DNA of 64,000 bases, taken from the NCBI GenBank assembly GCA_963746325.1, contig CAVVBC010000025.1:1-64000 (forward strand). The letters are read 5' to 3'. Source of the DNA: RPQJ01 sp963746325 (GTDB taxonomy: Bacteria; Pseudomonadota; Gammaproteobacteria; Steroidobacterales; Steroidobacteraceae). The position numbers and the translations under genes are program-made. The notes beneath the pieces are model-generated. The model saw only the letters and a list, made by a program, of their open reading frames with translations. It searched no databases and was not told where the DNA came from. This document shows, piece by piece, positions 1-10,364 of the stretch (positions are counted from its first letter, which is position 1; each line of letters begins with the position of its first letter).

Positions 1-140
1 CGCAGGTCGACCTCCTGGAGCCCTTTCAGTCCGTCGCTGGCTTCGGCGATCACCTGGAAATCCGCCACGTTGCTGAGCAATGTTCGCAATCCATGACGAA
101 TCATGGGATGATCGTCAACCAAGATAATGCTTACGGTCAT
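1..140 (-). CDS. NarL/LuxR-type response regulator, N-terminal part (cut by window edge)
   Basis: Only the first 46 or so residues are present; the gene runs off the left edge. The translation opens MTVSIILVDDHPMIRHGLR, the classic start of a NarL-family receiver domain, with the acidic pair DD that binds Mg. A strong ribosome site AGGAGG lies six bases before the ATG. The start overlaps the 3' end of the upstream kinase by about 26 bases, so the two are very likely translationally coupled and form a cognate two-component pair. The phosphorylated Asp and the DNA-binding domain lie outside the window. Confidence 0.85.
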   Translation of the reverse strand, partial: MTVSIILVDDHPMIRHGLRTLLSNVADFQVIAEASDGLKGLQEVDL

Positions 141-2115
141 TTTTCCTCCTTTCAATGGGTCTGCTGGAAACCGGAAGGGTGGCGACGATCTGCGTCCCCT
201 GGTCTATATAGGACTTAACCACCAGATACCCGCCGACCAGGTTGGCTCTCTCGCGCATGCCGCCCAGGCCCGTGCTCGGACGTTCGATGATGGCCTCCGA
301 ATCGAATCCCTTGCCCTTATCCAGAATCTCCAGCCAGATGCTATCTTCCTGCAGGGCGATCCCAACGAAGACATCACGAACTTTGGCGTACCTGGCAACA
401 TTGGTGAGCGCCTCCTGGATGATTCGATAGGCGGCCGTCTCTATCTCCAGCGGGACCCGCTTTGGAAACTCATCGTACTGAAAATTGACCTTGATTCCGG
501 TCTGGCTGGTATAACGGTCAATGTGCCAGCGCAGGGTCGGCAGAAGGCCCAGGTCGTCGAGCATGCTGGGACGCAGGTTGAGCGACATCTCACTGACCTG
601 ACGGATCAGGTCACTGACAGAATTCTGGATCTCCTCGAGTTGTGATTTCTGGGCGCTATCGACCTGGCTTTTCGTCGTTTCCAGCATGAACTGCAGACCC
701 GTCAGGAGCTGCCCAAAATGGTCATGCAATTCTTTGGCAATGCGCCTGCGCTCAGCTTCCTGAATATCTACAAGACTCTTCGCCAGTTTTCTCTGGCGCT
801 CGCGTCCCGCCCGGACCTGCTCGAACAGCTCGGCATTTTCTATCGCACTGGATGCCTGATCTGCCAATCCCTTTAATAGATCAAGCTCATCTTCGGGCAT
901 GCCTTTCAAGTTGCGTGTTAATGCCGAGACGAGTACACCAATCAACTCGTCGCCTTGATACAGAGCGGCGACCGCCACGGTTTGAATATTTGCTGCTTTC
1001 AGAACGTCGAAGTAGGGCAGGTTGGGGAAATCCTGCACGTTTTGAAGCTCGTGAACTTGATTCTGGCGCGATAGAAAAGTCAGAAAGACCTCTTTGGAGA
1101 TCTTGAACTCAGCCCCACTGTAACTCTGGAGCGTCGATTCGGAGCTGGTTGCTGCCATCAGCCGAAAAACTTCTTTGCCTGGATCCTTCAGGAGGACGGC
1201 TGTGCCGGCAGCTCTCACGGTGCGGTTTGTGATTTCACAGATGGTATTGAGTACACTTTGCAGGTCACGTTGGGAATTGAGCTGCGAAGCAACCTGCATA
1301 AGGGCTTCTGTCCGATTTGCCTGGCGCCTGATTTCCTCGATTGCCGCCCTTTGTTGGGTGATATCCCGGAATACCAATACCATCCCATATATATTGCCTT
1401 TTCCATCCTTAATGGAAGTGATGTTCGCTTCGATCGGCAGCGATGTCTCGTTCCTGTGACATCAGGATTCCTTCATGGCCCTTCTTCTTCGCAGAACCTG
1501 GAAACGAATTCTCAATCCTCAGGAGATCGATCGGTTCACGCCGGATTTCGTCCACGAAGTAGAAAACATTCCTGAGAGGCAGCCCAATCGCTTCGATGTG
1601 TTGCCAGCCCGTGTATTCCATGGCCACTGGATTGATGAAGCGCACGTGCCCCTGTTCATCCGTGGCGATGACACCGTCGCCGATGCTCGTCAAAGTCGTA
1701 TTTAGCCATTGTCGGCTTTCCTTTAGTTTTTGTTCCAATTGATGCCGGGTCAGGGCGGTCTCAATCGTAACCAGTAATTGCTGGTCGTTGAAGGGCCGGT
1801 AGAGATAGCCAAATGGACCGGTGAGTCTGGCCCGTCTGGATCGTGTTTTGGCCGATGCTGCCGGTGATGTAAATAATCGGCAGCTCAAAGGCCGTCTGGA
1901 TCAAGGATCCGGTCCTGATCTCGCCGACACGATCCACCTCCAGTCGAATGTCGGTAAGAATTACGTCCGGCCTGGATGTCTCGATCTGCGCCATGGCTTC
2001 CCGACTCAGATGCTGCAACGCCCGCGACCCTGTATCCCAGCTTGACGAGGTGATCGCGCAGTTCGTTAGCCAGAGACTTGTCACTGGTAACTAGTAGAGC
2101 GGATGCGGAAACCAT
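115..2115 (-). CDS. REC-PAS-GAF-HPK7 sensor histidine kinase (frameshifted)
   Basis: Read across frames this is one protein of about 665 residues. It has an N-terminal receiver domain (phospho-acceptor in ILTDIRLE near 1950), a PAS domain with PAC tail (about 1720-1380), a GAF domain, then a HisKA_3 dimerisation box (ERRRIAKELHDHFGQ near 735-695) and a HATPase domain ending near 150. This is the NarX/DesK (HPK7) class, which phosphorylates NarL-type regulators such as the one encoded just downstream. The frame changes near 2020, 1850 and 1450. The receiver lacks the usual conserved Lys: the motif reads YRPF where KPF is expected. The ATG at 2115 is the natural start. No membrane segment is visible, so the kinase is probably cytosolic. 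Confidence 0.8.
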
Positions 2116-2240
2116 GAGCTTTGTTCCTTGTTTTCATCTTGATGCAAACTCTGAGGACCGATTTTCTCTTTAGTCCGCAGGATCTGCGCTTTCATATGTT
2201 GAAGAAGTATTCATTCACCACCCGATTCGAGATCCATTCT

Positions 2241-3794
2241 TTACCTGAAACTTTGCCAAATTGCTGGCAGGGCTTGATGCCAAACGATTTTTGCCAGCCC
2301 CAGATACTTTGCCAGCCATATGGGAACATGCTTTGGGGAGGTTGGGATCGGCACGGCGGAGCTGAAGTCAACGTGGCGCTCGTCGACCTGGAATTGATAG
2401 CGGTCCTTTTTTCGGACTGTCGGTGTTGACTCCAGATATTCCCGGAGCTTTTCCCGCTCGAGGGCGCTCATCCACTGCGGCAGATCGGATGTGGCTTTGA
2501 AGCCTGAGATGATTCCCAGATCCTGCAATAGCTGATTTTCATGGGGCTTGAGCGCATTATGTTTTGAGCGGAAGAACATCACATCAGGGTCAACATTGAC
2601 GAGCGGAGTCAGCCACAGGCGATGAATGCTTGTCCGGATCGCGTTTTGCGTGGATGTGTCGTTGGGATTGTTGAGCCAGACGGTCAATGGCGTGTTGAGC
2701 CAAAAGGGAGAGACATCCGGTCCGACGCGGATGCCGTCACACAAACCCAGCGATGGGATGATCGGTGCGCCACAGGCGAGGATATAGGCATCCCCAGCGG
2801 CTTCGCGCATGACCTGCATGGCATTTCGATAAGCGACCTCACGCGGAATATCTCTGATATCGTTTGCCGATCAACGCGCCGATGTAGAGAAAGTCCAGTT
2901 TGAGATAGCCATATCCCCAGCCGCGCACTTTGCGGATGAGTTGATCGAGCCATTCCAGAACTTCGGGATGACTGACATCGAGGCCCGATGGGTTTCCCGT
3001 CCAGGTGATGCCTGCGTTGACGGGATTTCCACGTTCATCGCGCAGCAGCCAGTCGGGATGTGTCCTGGCGAGTTGCGAGTTTGGGGAAACCATGAACGGC
3101 GCAAGCCAGATTCCTGGCGTTCGACCTGTGGCTGTGATTTTGTCTGCCAGCGCTTTCATGCCGGATGGGAATTTCTGAGTTCGCCTCCCAATCTCCCTCT
3201 GCGCAGCTGCCAGCCATCGTCGAGTTGGAAGACGTCGAAGGGCATATCGCCAAAATCGTGGAGTGCTCTTAAGAAGACGCGTTCGTTCACCCATCCATAT
3301 AGACTGTACCAGGAGCACCAGACCCGCGGTGCCTTTGCAAATCGTCCTTTGCCAAATCTCCGTTCAAGCGCCTGCACATATTCTGAGAAGACTTCATCCT
3401 CCTTGCCGCGCGCCACCAGCCATTGTCCCTCCTGCCCATCTTCATAGAAGCCATGCAACGCGCTGCCATCCAGTTCGACGCGTCCGCTCAGGTCCAGCGC
3501 GCCGAGCGAGAAGGATATCATCTTCGCCAAGTTCCACTGCGCCGACCCAGGCGCTGATGTGATTCTTGTGGAGGGCGTAGCCAGGATCTTCGTCCTTGGC
3601 GCGGAACTCCGCGGCGCGGATGGGAAGCGGCGGATCGCTCGGATCCAGCCATGTGTCAGGGTCCAGGATTGCCATCCGTGGCGGATAAAACTTTTCGGAG
3701 GCTGAGGCAGGTTCAGGCGCAGGGAAGAGGCGCTGATGATTTGTGAGTCCCGAGCTTGGGGCAGGGAGTCCGCTGAGATGTGCAATGTTGCCAT
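2241..3794 (-). CDS. GH36-like alpha-galactosidase (frameshifted)
   Basis: Three overlapping frames join into one protein of about 515 residues resembling clan GH-D alpha-galactosidases, which remove terminal alpha-galactose from oligosaccharides. Landmarks are WCSWYSLYG and FQLDDGWQ (near 3310-3200), the nucleophile motif YGYLKLDFLY (near 2905-2880) and CDGIRVGPDVSPFW (near 2735-2695), where the acid/base Asp lies in the family. The frame changes near 3570, 3190 and 2850. I start at the ATG at 3794, which has AGGA ten bases upstream; an in-frame TTG at 3812 is the alternative. It is shorter than full-length GH36 enzymes (about 700 residues), so most of the N-terminal beta domain appears to be missing. 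No signal peptide is seen. It diverges from the T-box/ileS unit. Confidence 0.72.
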
Positions 3795-3845
3795 GGGACA
3801 ATTATCCTGCAAGCATGGCAGATTGCAACCCGCCTAACGGTTCTG

Positions 3846-3874
3846 TTGACGGTCAAATTGAATTGTGGCATAAT
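3846..3874 (+). promoter_or_regulatory. Sigma-70-type promoter of the T-box/ileS unit
   Basis: TTGACG (3846-3851) and CATAAT (3869-3874) are separated by 17 bases, close to consensus. Transcription would start near 3881, just at the 5' end of the T-box leader. The position relative to a recognisable riboswitch makes this one of the best supported promoters in the window. Confidence 0.7.
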
Positions 3875-3880
3875 CCGCAG

Positions 3881-4163
3881 ACACACTGAAAGGCAGTGAA
3901 GAGAACGAGTAGATTTGCTGAGATTGTCAGCGAGTGCCTGGCAGAACTGGTGAGAGCCAGATCAGCAAAGCAGATCGAAAATCATCTCGGAGCCGCGAGC
4001 TGAAAACAGAGTAAGCAAGCCGAAGTTGTTCTTCGTTATCAGAACAGGATGATGTTAGTCGTCCAATGAGTGTCCCGCGAGCCTTAATCGGCGAGTGCGG
4101 GGAATCAGAGTGGTACCGCGTGAGCTTGCTCTCGTCTCTGTTTGAGATGAGAGTTTTTGTTTT
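3881..4163 (+). promoter_or_regulatory. T-box riboswitch, isoleucine specific
   Basis: The 280-base leader ends with the diagnostic T-box sequence AGAGTGGTACCGCG (4107-4120) and an intrinsic terminator. The UGGU in the box (4111-4114) would pair with the ACCA end of uncharged tRNA-Ile. Stem I features are present: GAGTAGAT on the 5' side (3907 onwards), an apical GGTGAGAGCC (3949-3958), and a 3' specifier strand reading GAAAATCA, which places an Ile codon ATC at 3981-3983. Uncharged tRNA-Ile should stabilise the antiterminator and switch on ileS. The exact specifier position is my reading and was not folded. Confidence 0.85.
4129..4163 (+). terminator. T-box attenuator terminator
   Basis: A 10-bp stem CTCTCGTCTC (4129-4138) pairs with GAGATGAGAG (4144-4153) through a 5-base loop, with a single G-T wobble, followed by TTTTTGTTTT. 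It lies just after the T-box sequence, which is the regulated terminator position in these leaders. Confidence 0.85.
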
Positions 4164-4210
4164 AACTACGAGACTAACTGACTATGAGACTAGCGACTAG
4201 GAGACTAATT

Positions 4211-7200
4211 ATGTTCAAACCTGTATCCCGAAACTCAACGTGACTTCGATGGAAGAGAACGTGCTGAAATTTTGGAAACAAGCCGAGATCTTCAAGAAGA
4301 CCGTCGAGCAGCGCAAGGGCGGACCCGAGTATGTTTTCTATGAAGGACCGCCGACCGCGAATGGAAAGCCCGGCGTGCATCATGTGCTGGCGCGCGCCTT
4401 CAAGGATATGTTCCCGCGCTACAAGATCATGCGCGGCTATCATGTCTCGCGCCGCGGCGGCTGGGATACGCATGGCTTGCCGGTCGAGATCGAAGTGGAG
4501 AAGCAGCTTGGCTTCAACAACAAACAGCAGATCGAAGAATACGGCATCGATAAATTCAACGAACTTTGCAGGAAGTCTGTTTTTACCTACATCCAGGATT
4601 GGGAAAAACTGACCGACCGCATCGCCTTCTGGGTTGACCTTGAAGACGCGTATGTGACCTACACCAACGACTACATCGAGTCGGTCTGGTGGATCCTGAA
4701 AAATTTCTGGGACAAGGACCTGCTCTTCAAGGGCTATAAGGTTGTGCCGTATTGCCCGCGCTGCGGCACGCCTCTTTCTGACCATGAAGTTGCTCTCGGC
4801 TACGACGACGCGACCGACCCTTCGGTTTTTGTCCGCATGCCGCTGGTGGATAAGCCCGATACTTCACTGCTGGTGTGGACGACGACCCCCTGGACGCTGC
4901 CCGGCAACGTGGCTGTGGCCGCGCACCCCGATGTGGATTATGTGACCGTCGAACGCGATAACAACGGCACGAACGAAAAACTGATCCTTGCCAAGGCTCT
5001 GGTGGAGAAAGTGTTTGGCGACGAAGAAGTCAAGGTCGTGGACACGTTCAAGGGCAAGAAACTGAAGGGCATGAAATATCATCCGCTCTTTACCTTCCTG
5101 CCGCCCGACAAGCCTGCCTATTATGTGGTGCTGGGCGATTTCGTCACCACCGAAGATGGCACCGGTCTGGTTCACATCGCTCCTGCCTTCGGTCAGGAAG
5201 ATATGGAAACTGGCAAGAAATACGACCTGCCGGTGTTGATGACCGTCCTGCCGGATGGCACATTCATCCCCGAGGTCACCCCGTGGCGCGGAGTCTTCGT
5301 CAAGGATGCCGACCCGCTCATCATCAAGGATTTGCAGCGCGCGGGCTTGCTGTTCAAGTCGGAAGCGTATACACACACCTATCCGTTCTGCTGGCGCTGT
5401 CATACTCCGCTGCTGTATTATGCGCGCGAGTCCTGGTACATCCGCACGAGCGCGCTACCGCGACCGGCTGGTGGAATTGAACAACACGATCAACTGGGTT
5501 CCCGACCACATCAAGGAAGGTCGCTTCGGCAACTGGCTCGACAACAATATCGACTGGTCGCTTGAGCCGCGAACGCTATTGGGGCACGCCGCTTCCGGTT
5601 TGGGAATGCGAAGATCCTGCAAGCATCGCGAAGTGTGTTGGCTCGGTGGAGGAACTCTCCGAAAAAGCTGGCACGCGACCTGAGCGAACTGGATTTGCAC
5701 CGTCCGTATGTGGATGAAGTCCATTGGAATTGCTCCGGACTGCGGCGGCAAGATGACGCGCGTCCCAGACCTGATCGACGTGTGGTTCGACTCTGGCTCG
5801 ATGCCGGTTGCCCAGTGGCATTATCCGTTCGAGAACAAGGAAAAATTCAAAGAGCAATTCCCAGCCGATTACATCTGCGAAGCCGTCGACCAGACGCGCG
5901 GCTGGTTCTATTCGCTGCACGCCATCAGCACCTTGCTGTTCGATGAAGTCTCGTTCAAGAATGTGATCTGCCTTGGGCATGATCCAGGATGGCGAAGGAC
6001 GCAAGATGTCCAAGTCGCAAGGGCAATATCGTCGCAGCCCTGGGATGTGCTGAACGCCCACGGCGCGGATGCCTTCCGCTGGTATCTTTACACCGCCACA
6101 CCGCCGGGACAGGAACGCCGCTTCTCTTCCGACTTGGTGGGCGAGGTGATCCGCAGCTTCACGCTGACGCTGTGGAATGTGTATTCGTTCTTCGTGACCT
6201 ACGCCAACCTCGACAAACCCACCGTCACCACCATGCCGATAGCGACCAGCGATCTCGATCGCTGGCTGCTCTCCGAGCTGAATGTGCTCGTCCGTGATGT
6301 GACGGAGGCATACGAAAACTATGATGTGCCGAACGCGACGCGCCCGATCGAAACATTTGTGGAGAAGCTGTCCACCTGGTATCTGCGCCGCTCGCGCCGC
6401 CGCTTCTGGAAATCGGAATCGGATTCCGACAAGCAGGCCGCCTACTCCACTCTGTACACGGCTCTTGTCACCGTCGCGAAACTGCTGGCGCCCTGCCATG
6501 CCTTTCCTGGCCGACGAGTTGTACCAGAACCTCGTCCGCTCGGTGGATGAGACCGCGCCCGAATCGGTGCATCTTGCCGAATGGCCCGAAGTGCTGCCTG
6601 AGTTGATCGACGAATCGCTCAACCGCGATATGAATCTGGTGATGAGACTCGTCTCGCTCGGTCATTCCGCCCGCCAGAAGGCGAATCGCAAAGTGCGCCA
6701 GCCGCTGGCGGAAGCGGCCTTCTCGGTCGGCAATGCCAACGAACGCAAAGCCGTTGAAACCTACGCCGACCTGTTCACGGATGAATTGAACGTCAAGCAA
6801 GTCCGCCTGCTGGATGCGGCCACCGAGGCGCTGTCGCATACGGTCAAGCCGCTGCCGAAGCAGCTTGGGACAGAAATATGGCAACAAATTCCCGGCCATC
6901 CAGAAGGCGATCCTGGCGATGAACTGCGGAGGAAGTCGCACGTCCGTTGTTGGCAGGCAAGCCTCTGCACGTGGAAGCCAATGGCGAGACGTATCGATAT
7001 CCTGCCTGAAGAAGTGGAAGTGAAGGCGCTGGCAAAGGAAGGTTTTGCCGTTGCGGAAGATGGTGCGTATGTCGCCGCGCTCGTCACCGAACTGACGCCT
7101 GAACTGGTGCAGGAAGGTCTGGCGCGTGAATTTGTCCGCCGCGTGCAGGACCTGCGCAAGAGCGCCGACCTGGATGTCGCCGATCGCATAGAGTTGTTCG

Positions 7201-7369
7201 TCGAAGCCACCGCAGGCTTGAGGTCCGCGATCGAGGCGCACAAGGATTACATCACGGCTGAAACGCTGACATCCAATCTCTCGTTTGCGAGCCCGCCCGA
7301 AGGAGCATCCGTTGTCGAAGATGAGTTTGATGGTGAGAAGGTCAAAGCAGGGGTTGAGTCAAAAAATAA
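4211..7369 (+). CDS. ileS: Isoleucyl-tRNA synthetase, IleS2-like (frameshifted)
   Basis: Class I isoleucyl-tRNA synthetase that charges tRNA-Ile in the cytosol. The start is the ATG at 4211, with AGGAG seven to eight bases upstream; one extra base near 4230 breaks the frame after MFKPVS. Visible motifs are PPTANGKPGVHH (the HIGH site), GGWDTHGLPVE, the editing-domain TTTPWTLPGN, WFDSGS and KMSKS (about 6003-6017, in a shifted frame). The HH-VLAR style of the HIGH region resembles IleS2 enzymes, which are often mupirocin tolerant; that is inference. The frame changes near 5450, 5570-5700, 5985-6040, 6500 and 6890. At the 3' end an A-run (7361-7366) short by one base hides the natural stop: adding one A gives ...GVESKK and TAA at 7367-7369. 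Confidence 0.92.
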
Positions 7370-7451
7370 GCTGAGCGCTAGTCGCACGCTGGCACGTTTC
7401 GAAGAGTACGCTCGATCAATTGAAAGGCGCATCGCAAGCTACTCCTTTGTC

Positions 7452-7460
7452 TGTTATAAT
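7452..7460 (+). promoter_or_regulatory. Extended -10 promoter element before pcs-like gene
   Basis: TGTTATAAT is a perfect extended -10 (TGN followed by TATAAT). It lies between the likely true end of ileS and the next gene, about 32 bases before its ATG. The -35 position (TCGCAA, 7432-7437) is poor, which fits an extended -10 promoter. The next gene may therefore be transcribed apart from the T-box unit. Confidence 0.5.
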
Positions 7461-7491
7461 ATGCAGTACAATATCTTCATTGAGGTGAACC

Positions 7492-8227
7492 ATGTTTGAA
7501 AAACTTCCCTTATTCGTGCGAAAAACGCTTGCGCATGGAGCGTGCATCTTTTTACAGCCACCGGGGCAGTGTGGGGATTCCTGACCCTGCTGGCGATCTT
7601 CGAACGAGAACTGGCAAACTGGCGATCATCTGGATCATCATCGCCATGTTCGTGGATGGATTCGACGGAATGCTGGCGCGCTGGTTCCACGTGAAGGAAT
7701 ACGCCAGAGGGATCGATGGCGGCTTGCTGGATAACATCATTGATTATCTTCAATTATGTGGTTGTGGCCGCGCTTGATCCTGATCAAGGCGCCGAACCTG
7801 ATGCCGTAGGGCTTTGAGATGGCGCGGTGCATTTTCCATTTTGCTGACATCGGGTTATCAGTTCTCACAGGTCGATGCCAAGACAGACGATCAATCCTAT
7901 TTCTTCAAGGGTTTTCCGTCGGTCTGGAATTTCCTTGTGATCTATATGATGTTGCTGGGTCTCAATCCCTGGATCAATCTTGCTGCTCCTGGTGATCTGC
8001 AATATTCTGATCTTTGTGCCGGTGAAATATTTGTATCCGAGCCGCAATACCCGTTTGCGCAGACTTACACTGGGATTTACCTATCTTTATGGCGCGATTG
8101 GCGTCTGGGGCTTGCTGCAGTATCCCGAGTGTGCCGGAGTGGGTGCGTCTGGGTCTCATTTGTTTATGTGGCGTATTATGCGCTGTTGAGTTTCTTCCCG
8201 AGAATCGGTGGCACCAAGCTTGCATAG
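7492..8227 (+). CDS. pcs: Phosphatidylcholine synthase-like CDP-alcohol phosphatidyltransferase (frameshifted)
   Basis: An integral membrane enzyme of the CDP-alcohol phosphatidyltransferase family. Pcs condenses CDP-diacylglycerol with choline. The pieces read MFEKLPLFVRKTLAHGA, VHLFTATGAVWGFLTLLA, then the catalytic stretch DGFDGMLARWFHVKEYA with IDGGLLDNIIDY (about 7655-7745), which carries the DG..AR...D pattern. These are followed by YQFSQVDAKTDDQSYFFKG, PSVWNFLVIYMMLLGLNPW and VPVKYLYPSRNTRLRRLTL, all Pcs-like rather than PgsA-like. The frame changes near 7535, 7610, 7755, 7830, 7975 and 8120. Start: ATG at 7492 with GAGGTGA upstream; stop TAG at 8225-8227. An active enzyme would imply phosphatidylcholine in this organism. 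Confidence 0.75.
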
Positions 8228-8232
8228 CTCCT

Positions 8233-8675
8233 ATGTACATTGGAAAAATCACAGAGCCAACCGAGGAACTGTACCAGGCACTGCAGAGATTGATCCCGCA
8301 AATGGGAATTCACAAGATCCCGCCCACACGTGAGGAACTGGTCACGCTTCTCAACACATCGAAGGCTGCAACGCTGTTGATCGCCCGTCACCCGGATGAG
8401 GATGGCGAGATCGTCGGGATGCTCTGCCTTGACGATTTACCGCGTTCCGACCGGGTATCAGATCCATCGTGGAGGATGTTGTCGTGGACGATCGAATGCG
8501 CCGCCAGGGGATCGGAGAGATGCTGGTCCGCCAGGCGATCGAGCTGGCGCGTGAGGCCGGTGCCAACGGCGTATCGTTGACATCCAATCCGCAACGCGAG
8601 GCAGCAAATCAGCTTTATCTTTCGATGGGATTTGAACTGCGCAAAACCAATCCCTATTTTTACAGGTTGAAATAA
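8233..8675 (+). CDS. GNAT family N-acetyltransferase (frameshifted)
   Basis: About 147 residues. The first half (MYIGKITEPTEELYQALQR) is followed, after a compensated frame slip at about 8425-8455, by the acetyl-CoA binding motif A DDRMRRQGIGEMLVRQAIEL and the C-terminal NQLYLSMGFELRKTNPYFY, a typical GNAT ending. The substrate is unknown. It starts five bases after the pcs-like stop, so the two are probably cotranscribed, and the unit ends at the terminator just downstream. Confidence 0.8.
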
Positions 8676-8691
8676 AATTAACCATTGCCAT

Positions 8692-8726
8692 AAAAAAAAC
8701 GGGCAGGTCCATTTGGACCTGCCCGT
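8692..8726. terminator. Strong bidirectional terminator
   Basis: A 12-bp perfect stem ACGGGCAGGTCC (8699-8710) / GGACCTGCCCGT (8715-8726) with an ATTT loop. The left side is a run of eight A (8692-8699), giving a full U-tract for the minus-strand gene; the right side has a weaker T-rich tail for the plus strand. It separates the convergent acetyltransferase and Gly/Asn-rich genes. Confidence 0.85.
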
Positions 8727-8742
8727 TGCATTTCCATTGTCT

Positions 8743-9574
8743 TTAGGGTTTGTGTCCGTTTCCGTTTCCACCCCCATTATTGCCGTTTCCGTTGCGCCCC
8801 CATTATTGCCATCTCCATTGCCATTGTTGCCGTTTCCATGATTGCCATTGTCCTTACCGTTTCCACCCCCATTATTGCCGTTGCCAGGATTGCCGCTTGC
8901 ATTCCCGTTGTTGCCGTTGCCGTGATTGCCGTTGTTGTCCTGATGATCGGACATGACAACGCCGAGATTTCTCCGAAACCGCTTTTTCAATTGGCCCCAG
9001 GTGGTTGGGATGGTGCCGTCCTCCAGCGGGAAGTCGCTGAAGTCGCCGTCCCGTTTTGCTTCCAGAAGCAGCCAGGTCTTCGGCGGCTCCTCCGAGTTTT
9101 CGGGTCAGCCATAGCGCCTGGGCGATGACCCCAAAGCCATAGCCGTCCTCATGTGCAGCCATGATCGCGTTGTAGTCCACGCCCTCAATGTCTGAGAAGA
9201 AAAGGGCGAGTGCGTTGCCGACCGGGTGATGTGCTTCCTCTTGGGTCCGGGATGACCAACGCCAGGTCGATTTCGATGGAACTCGGGCAAGGGGATCGAC
9301 GATGAAACGGATTTCCGTCGCCATCATAATCCAGCAGACCCAGATCGTAGGCAGTTTCCTCACTCACACGAACCGTCTGAGTACTCATCTCCTCGACAAG
9401 CGACTGTGGTCACACCGGTATTCGACATCGGTGTTGAGCGTAACCTAAGTTACTGCTCCCCGTAATGGAACCGCTGCGTTTCCGAGCGTCGGAGCGGCGA
9501 ATGCCATGGCGAACTTGCTAATGACCAGCATGGTTACAATCAGGAACGGTGATGAAGATCTTTGCTTTTTTCAT
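8743..9574 (-). CDS. Secreted protein with Gly/Asn-rich C-terminal tail (frameshifted)
   Basis: Start ATG at 9574 with GGAG six bases upstream. The N-terminus reads MKKAKIFIT then FLIVTMLVISKFAMAFAAP, a clear signal peptide. The middle carries TVRVSEETAYDLGLLDYDGDG, EEAHHPVGNALALFFSD, IEGVDYNAIMAAHEDGYGFGV and IAQALWLTRKLGG. After FPLEDGTIPTTWGQLKKRF and NLGVVMSDHQD the protein becomes a long Gly/Asn tail ending GNNGGGNGNGHKP. The frame changes near 9545, 9430, 9300, 9060 and 8800. I do not recognise a characterised family; a surface or matrix role is only a guess. It stands alone, closed by the terminator at 8692-8726. Confidence 0.6.
8750..8945 (-). repeat. Degenerate GGCAAY/AATGGC-type repeat coding Gly/Asn
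   Basis: About 195 bases built of short imperfect units such as ATTGCCGTTTCC and CCATTATTGCC on the plus strand. They encode GNGNNG-type residues with some His and Asp. It is the 3' part of the secreted protein gene. The unit is variable and in the coding phase, so this is protein low complexity and not a CRISPR or a tandem array with fixed period. Confidence 0.75.
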
Positions 9575-9670
9575 GCCGTACTCCAATTTCAGATTTTGAC
9601 TGTACAGACCTATGCCGGCAAAGCTTTCTGCAAAATCTGACATTGCAATTATGCAAGGTCTGTCTCTATT

Positions 9671-10353
9671 TTACCTCGTTGTTAAATATTTGTCGTCCTT
9701 TGTAACCTTTTCGTATTCTCCCCGGTATTCCGGAGGCAGCAGCTCGGCCAGCCGGTACATCATCTCGTCCACGATCTGCTGGCGCATCTCCCGTGTCATG
9801 CGCATTCCCTCCACCTTCAGGCAGAAGGGCTCACCGACCCGAACGTGGAAATCGGTCCGTTTCAGGCGCGCCAATGTTTTTGAGGAAGTTTTCGCCGCCC
9901 CAGTGGGCGATGGGGATCAGGGGAGCACCGGAGTGCAGCGCCAGCATGACGGTGCCCCGGGTGAGCGCGCTTCAGCCGCCCGGTGATGTTCCGGGTGCCT
10001 TCCGGGGCCATCCCGAAAATATAATCCTTCTTGAGGGCTCGACGAGCCTTGCGCAGGGCGGTCGTATCCGCCTCGCCGCGATGGATGGGGATGATCTCCA
10101 TAGGTTGAAGAGCCAGTGCAGAAACCAGTTATCCCAAGGCTCGATTTTTGCCCAGCCGGTGATCCTCCTCGGCATCAGCAGGCCAAACAGCACAGGCACT
10201 TCGATCTGGCCCGGAGTGATTGGCATATCCGATCAGGGGTCCCTTCATGGGAACTTTGTCGATATCCGGCGCGTCGATGCGGCAGATGATGCGGGTTCCC
10301 CACTTGACGAAAAAGGCGACGATATTGTACACATGGTGTTGAGCATATGGCAC
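9671..10353 (-). CDS. PlsC-like lysophospholipid acyltransferase (frameshifted)
   Basis: About 225 residues when frames are joined. It has the N-terminal YNIVAFFVKWGTRIICRI, the acyl-acceptor block GYANHSGQIEVPVLFG, and the acyl-binding block FGMAPEGTRN (PEGTR motif, near 10020-10000) followed by PIAHWGGENF. It would acylate a lysophospholipid or a related alcohol at the membrane. The first motif reads NHSGQIE where the family has HX4D, so Glu takes the place of Asp or the sequence is damaged there. The frame changes near 10220, 10095, 9965 and 9880. The following MobA-like gene starts upstream on the same strand, 12 bases away, so the two may be cotranscribed. Confidence 0.75.
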
Positions 10354-10364
10354 ATAAGTCTCAA

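Noticed and set aside
4174..4785. Minus-strand open frame opposite to the start of ileS
   Set aside because: ileS is unmistakable on the plus strand; the antisense product mirrors its codons and has no domain.
8750..8945. CRISPR-like or tandem repeat array
   Set aside because: Units are short, variable and in the coding phase; they encode a Gly/Asn tail and have no spacers.
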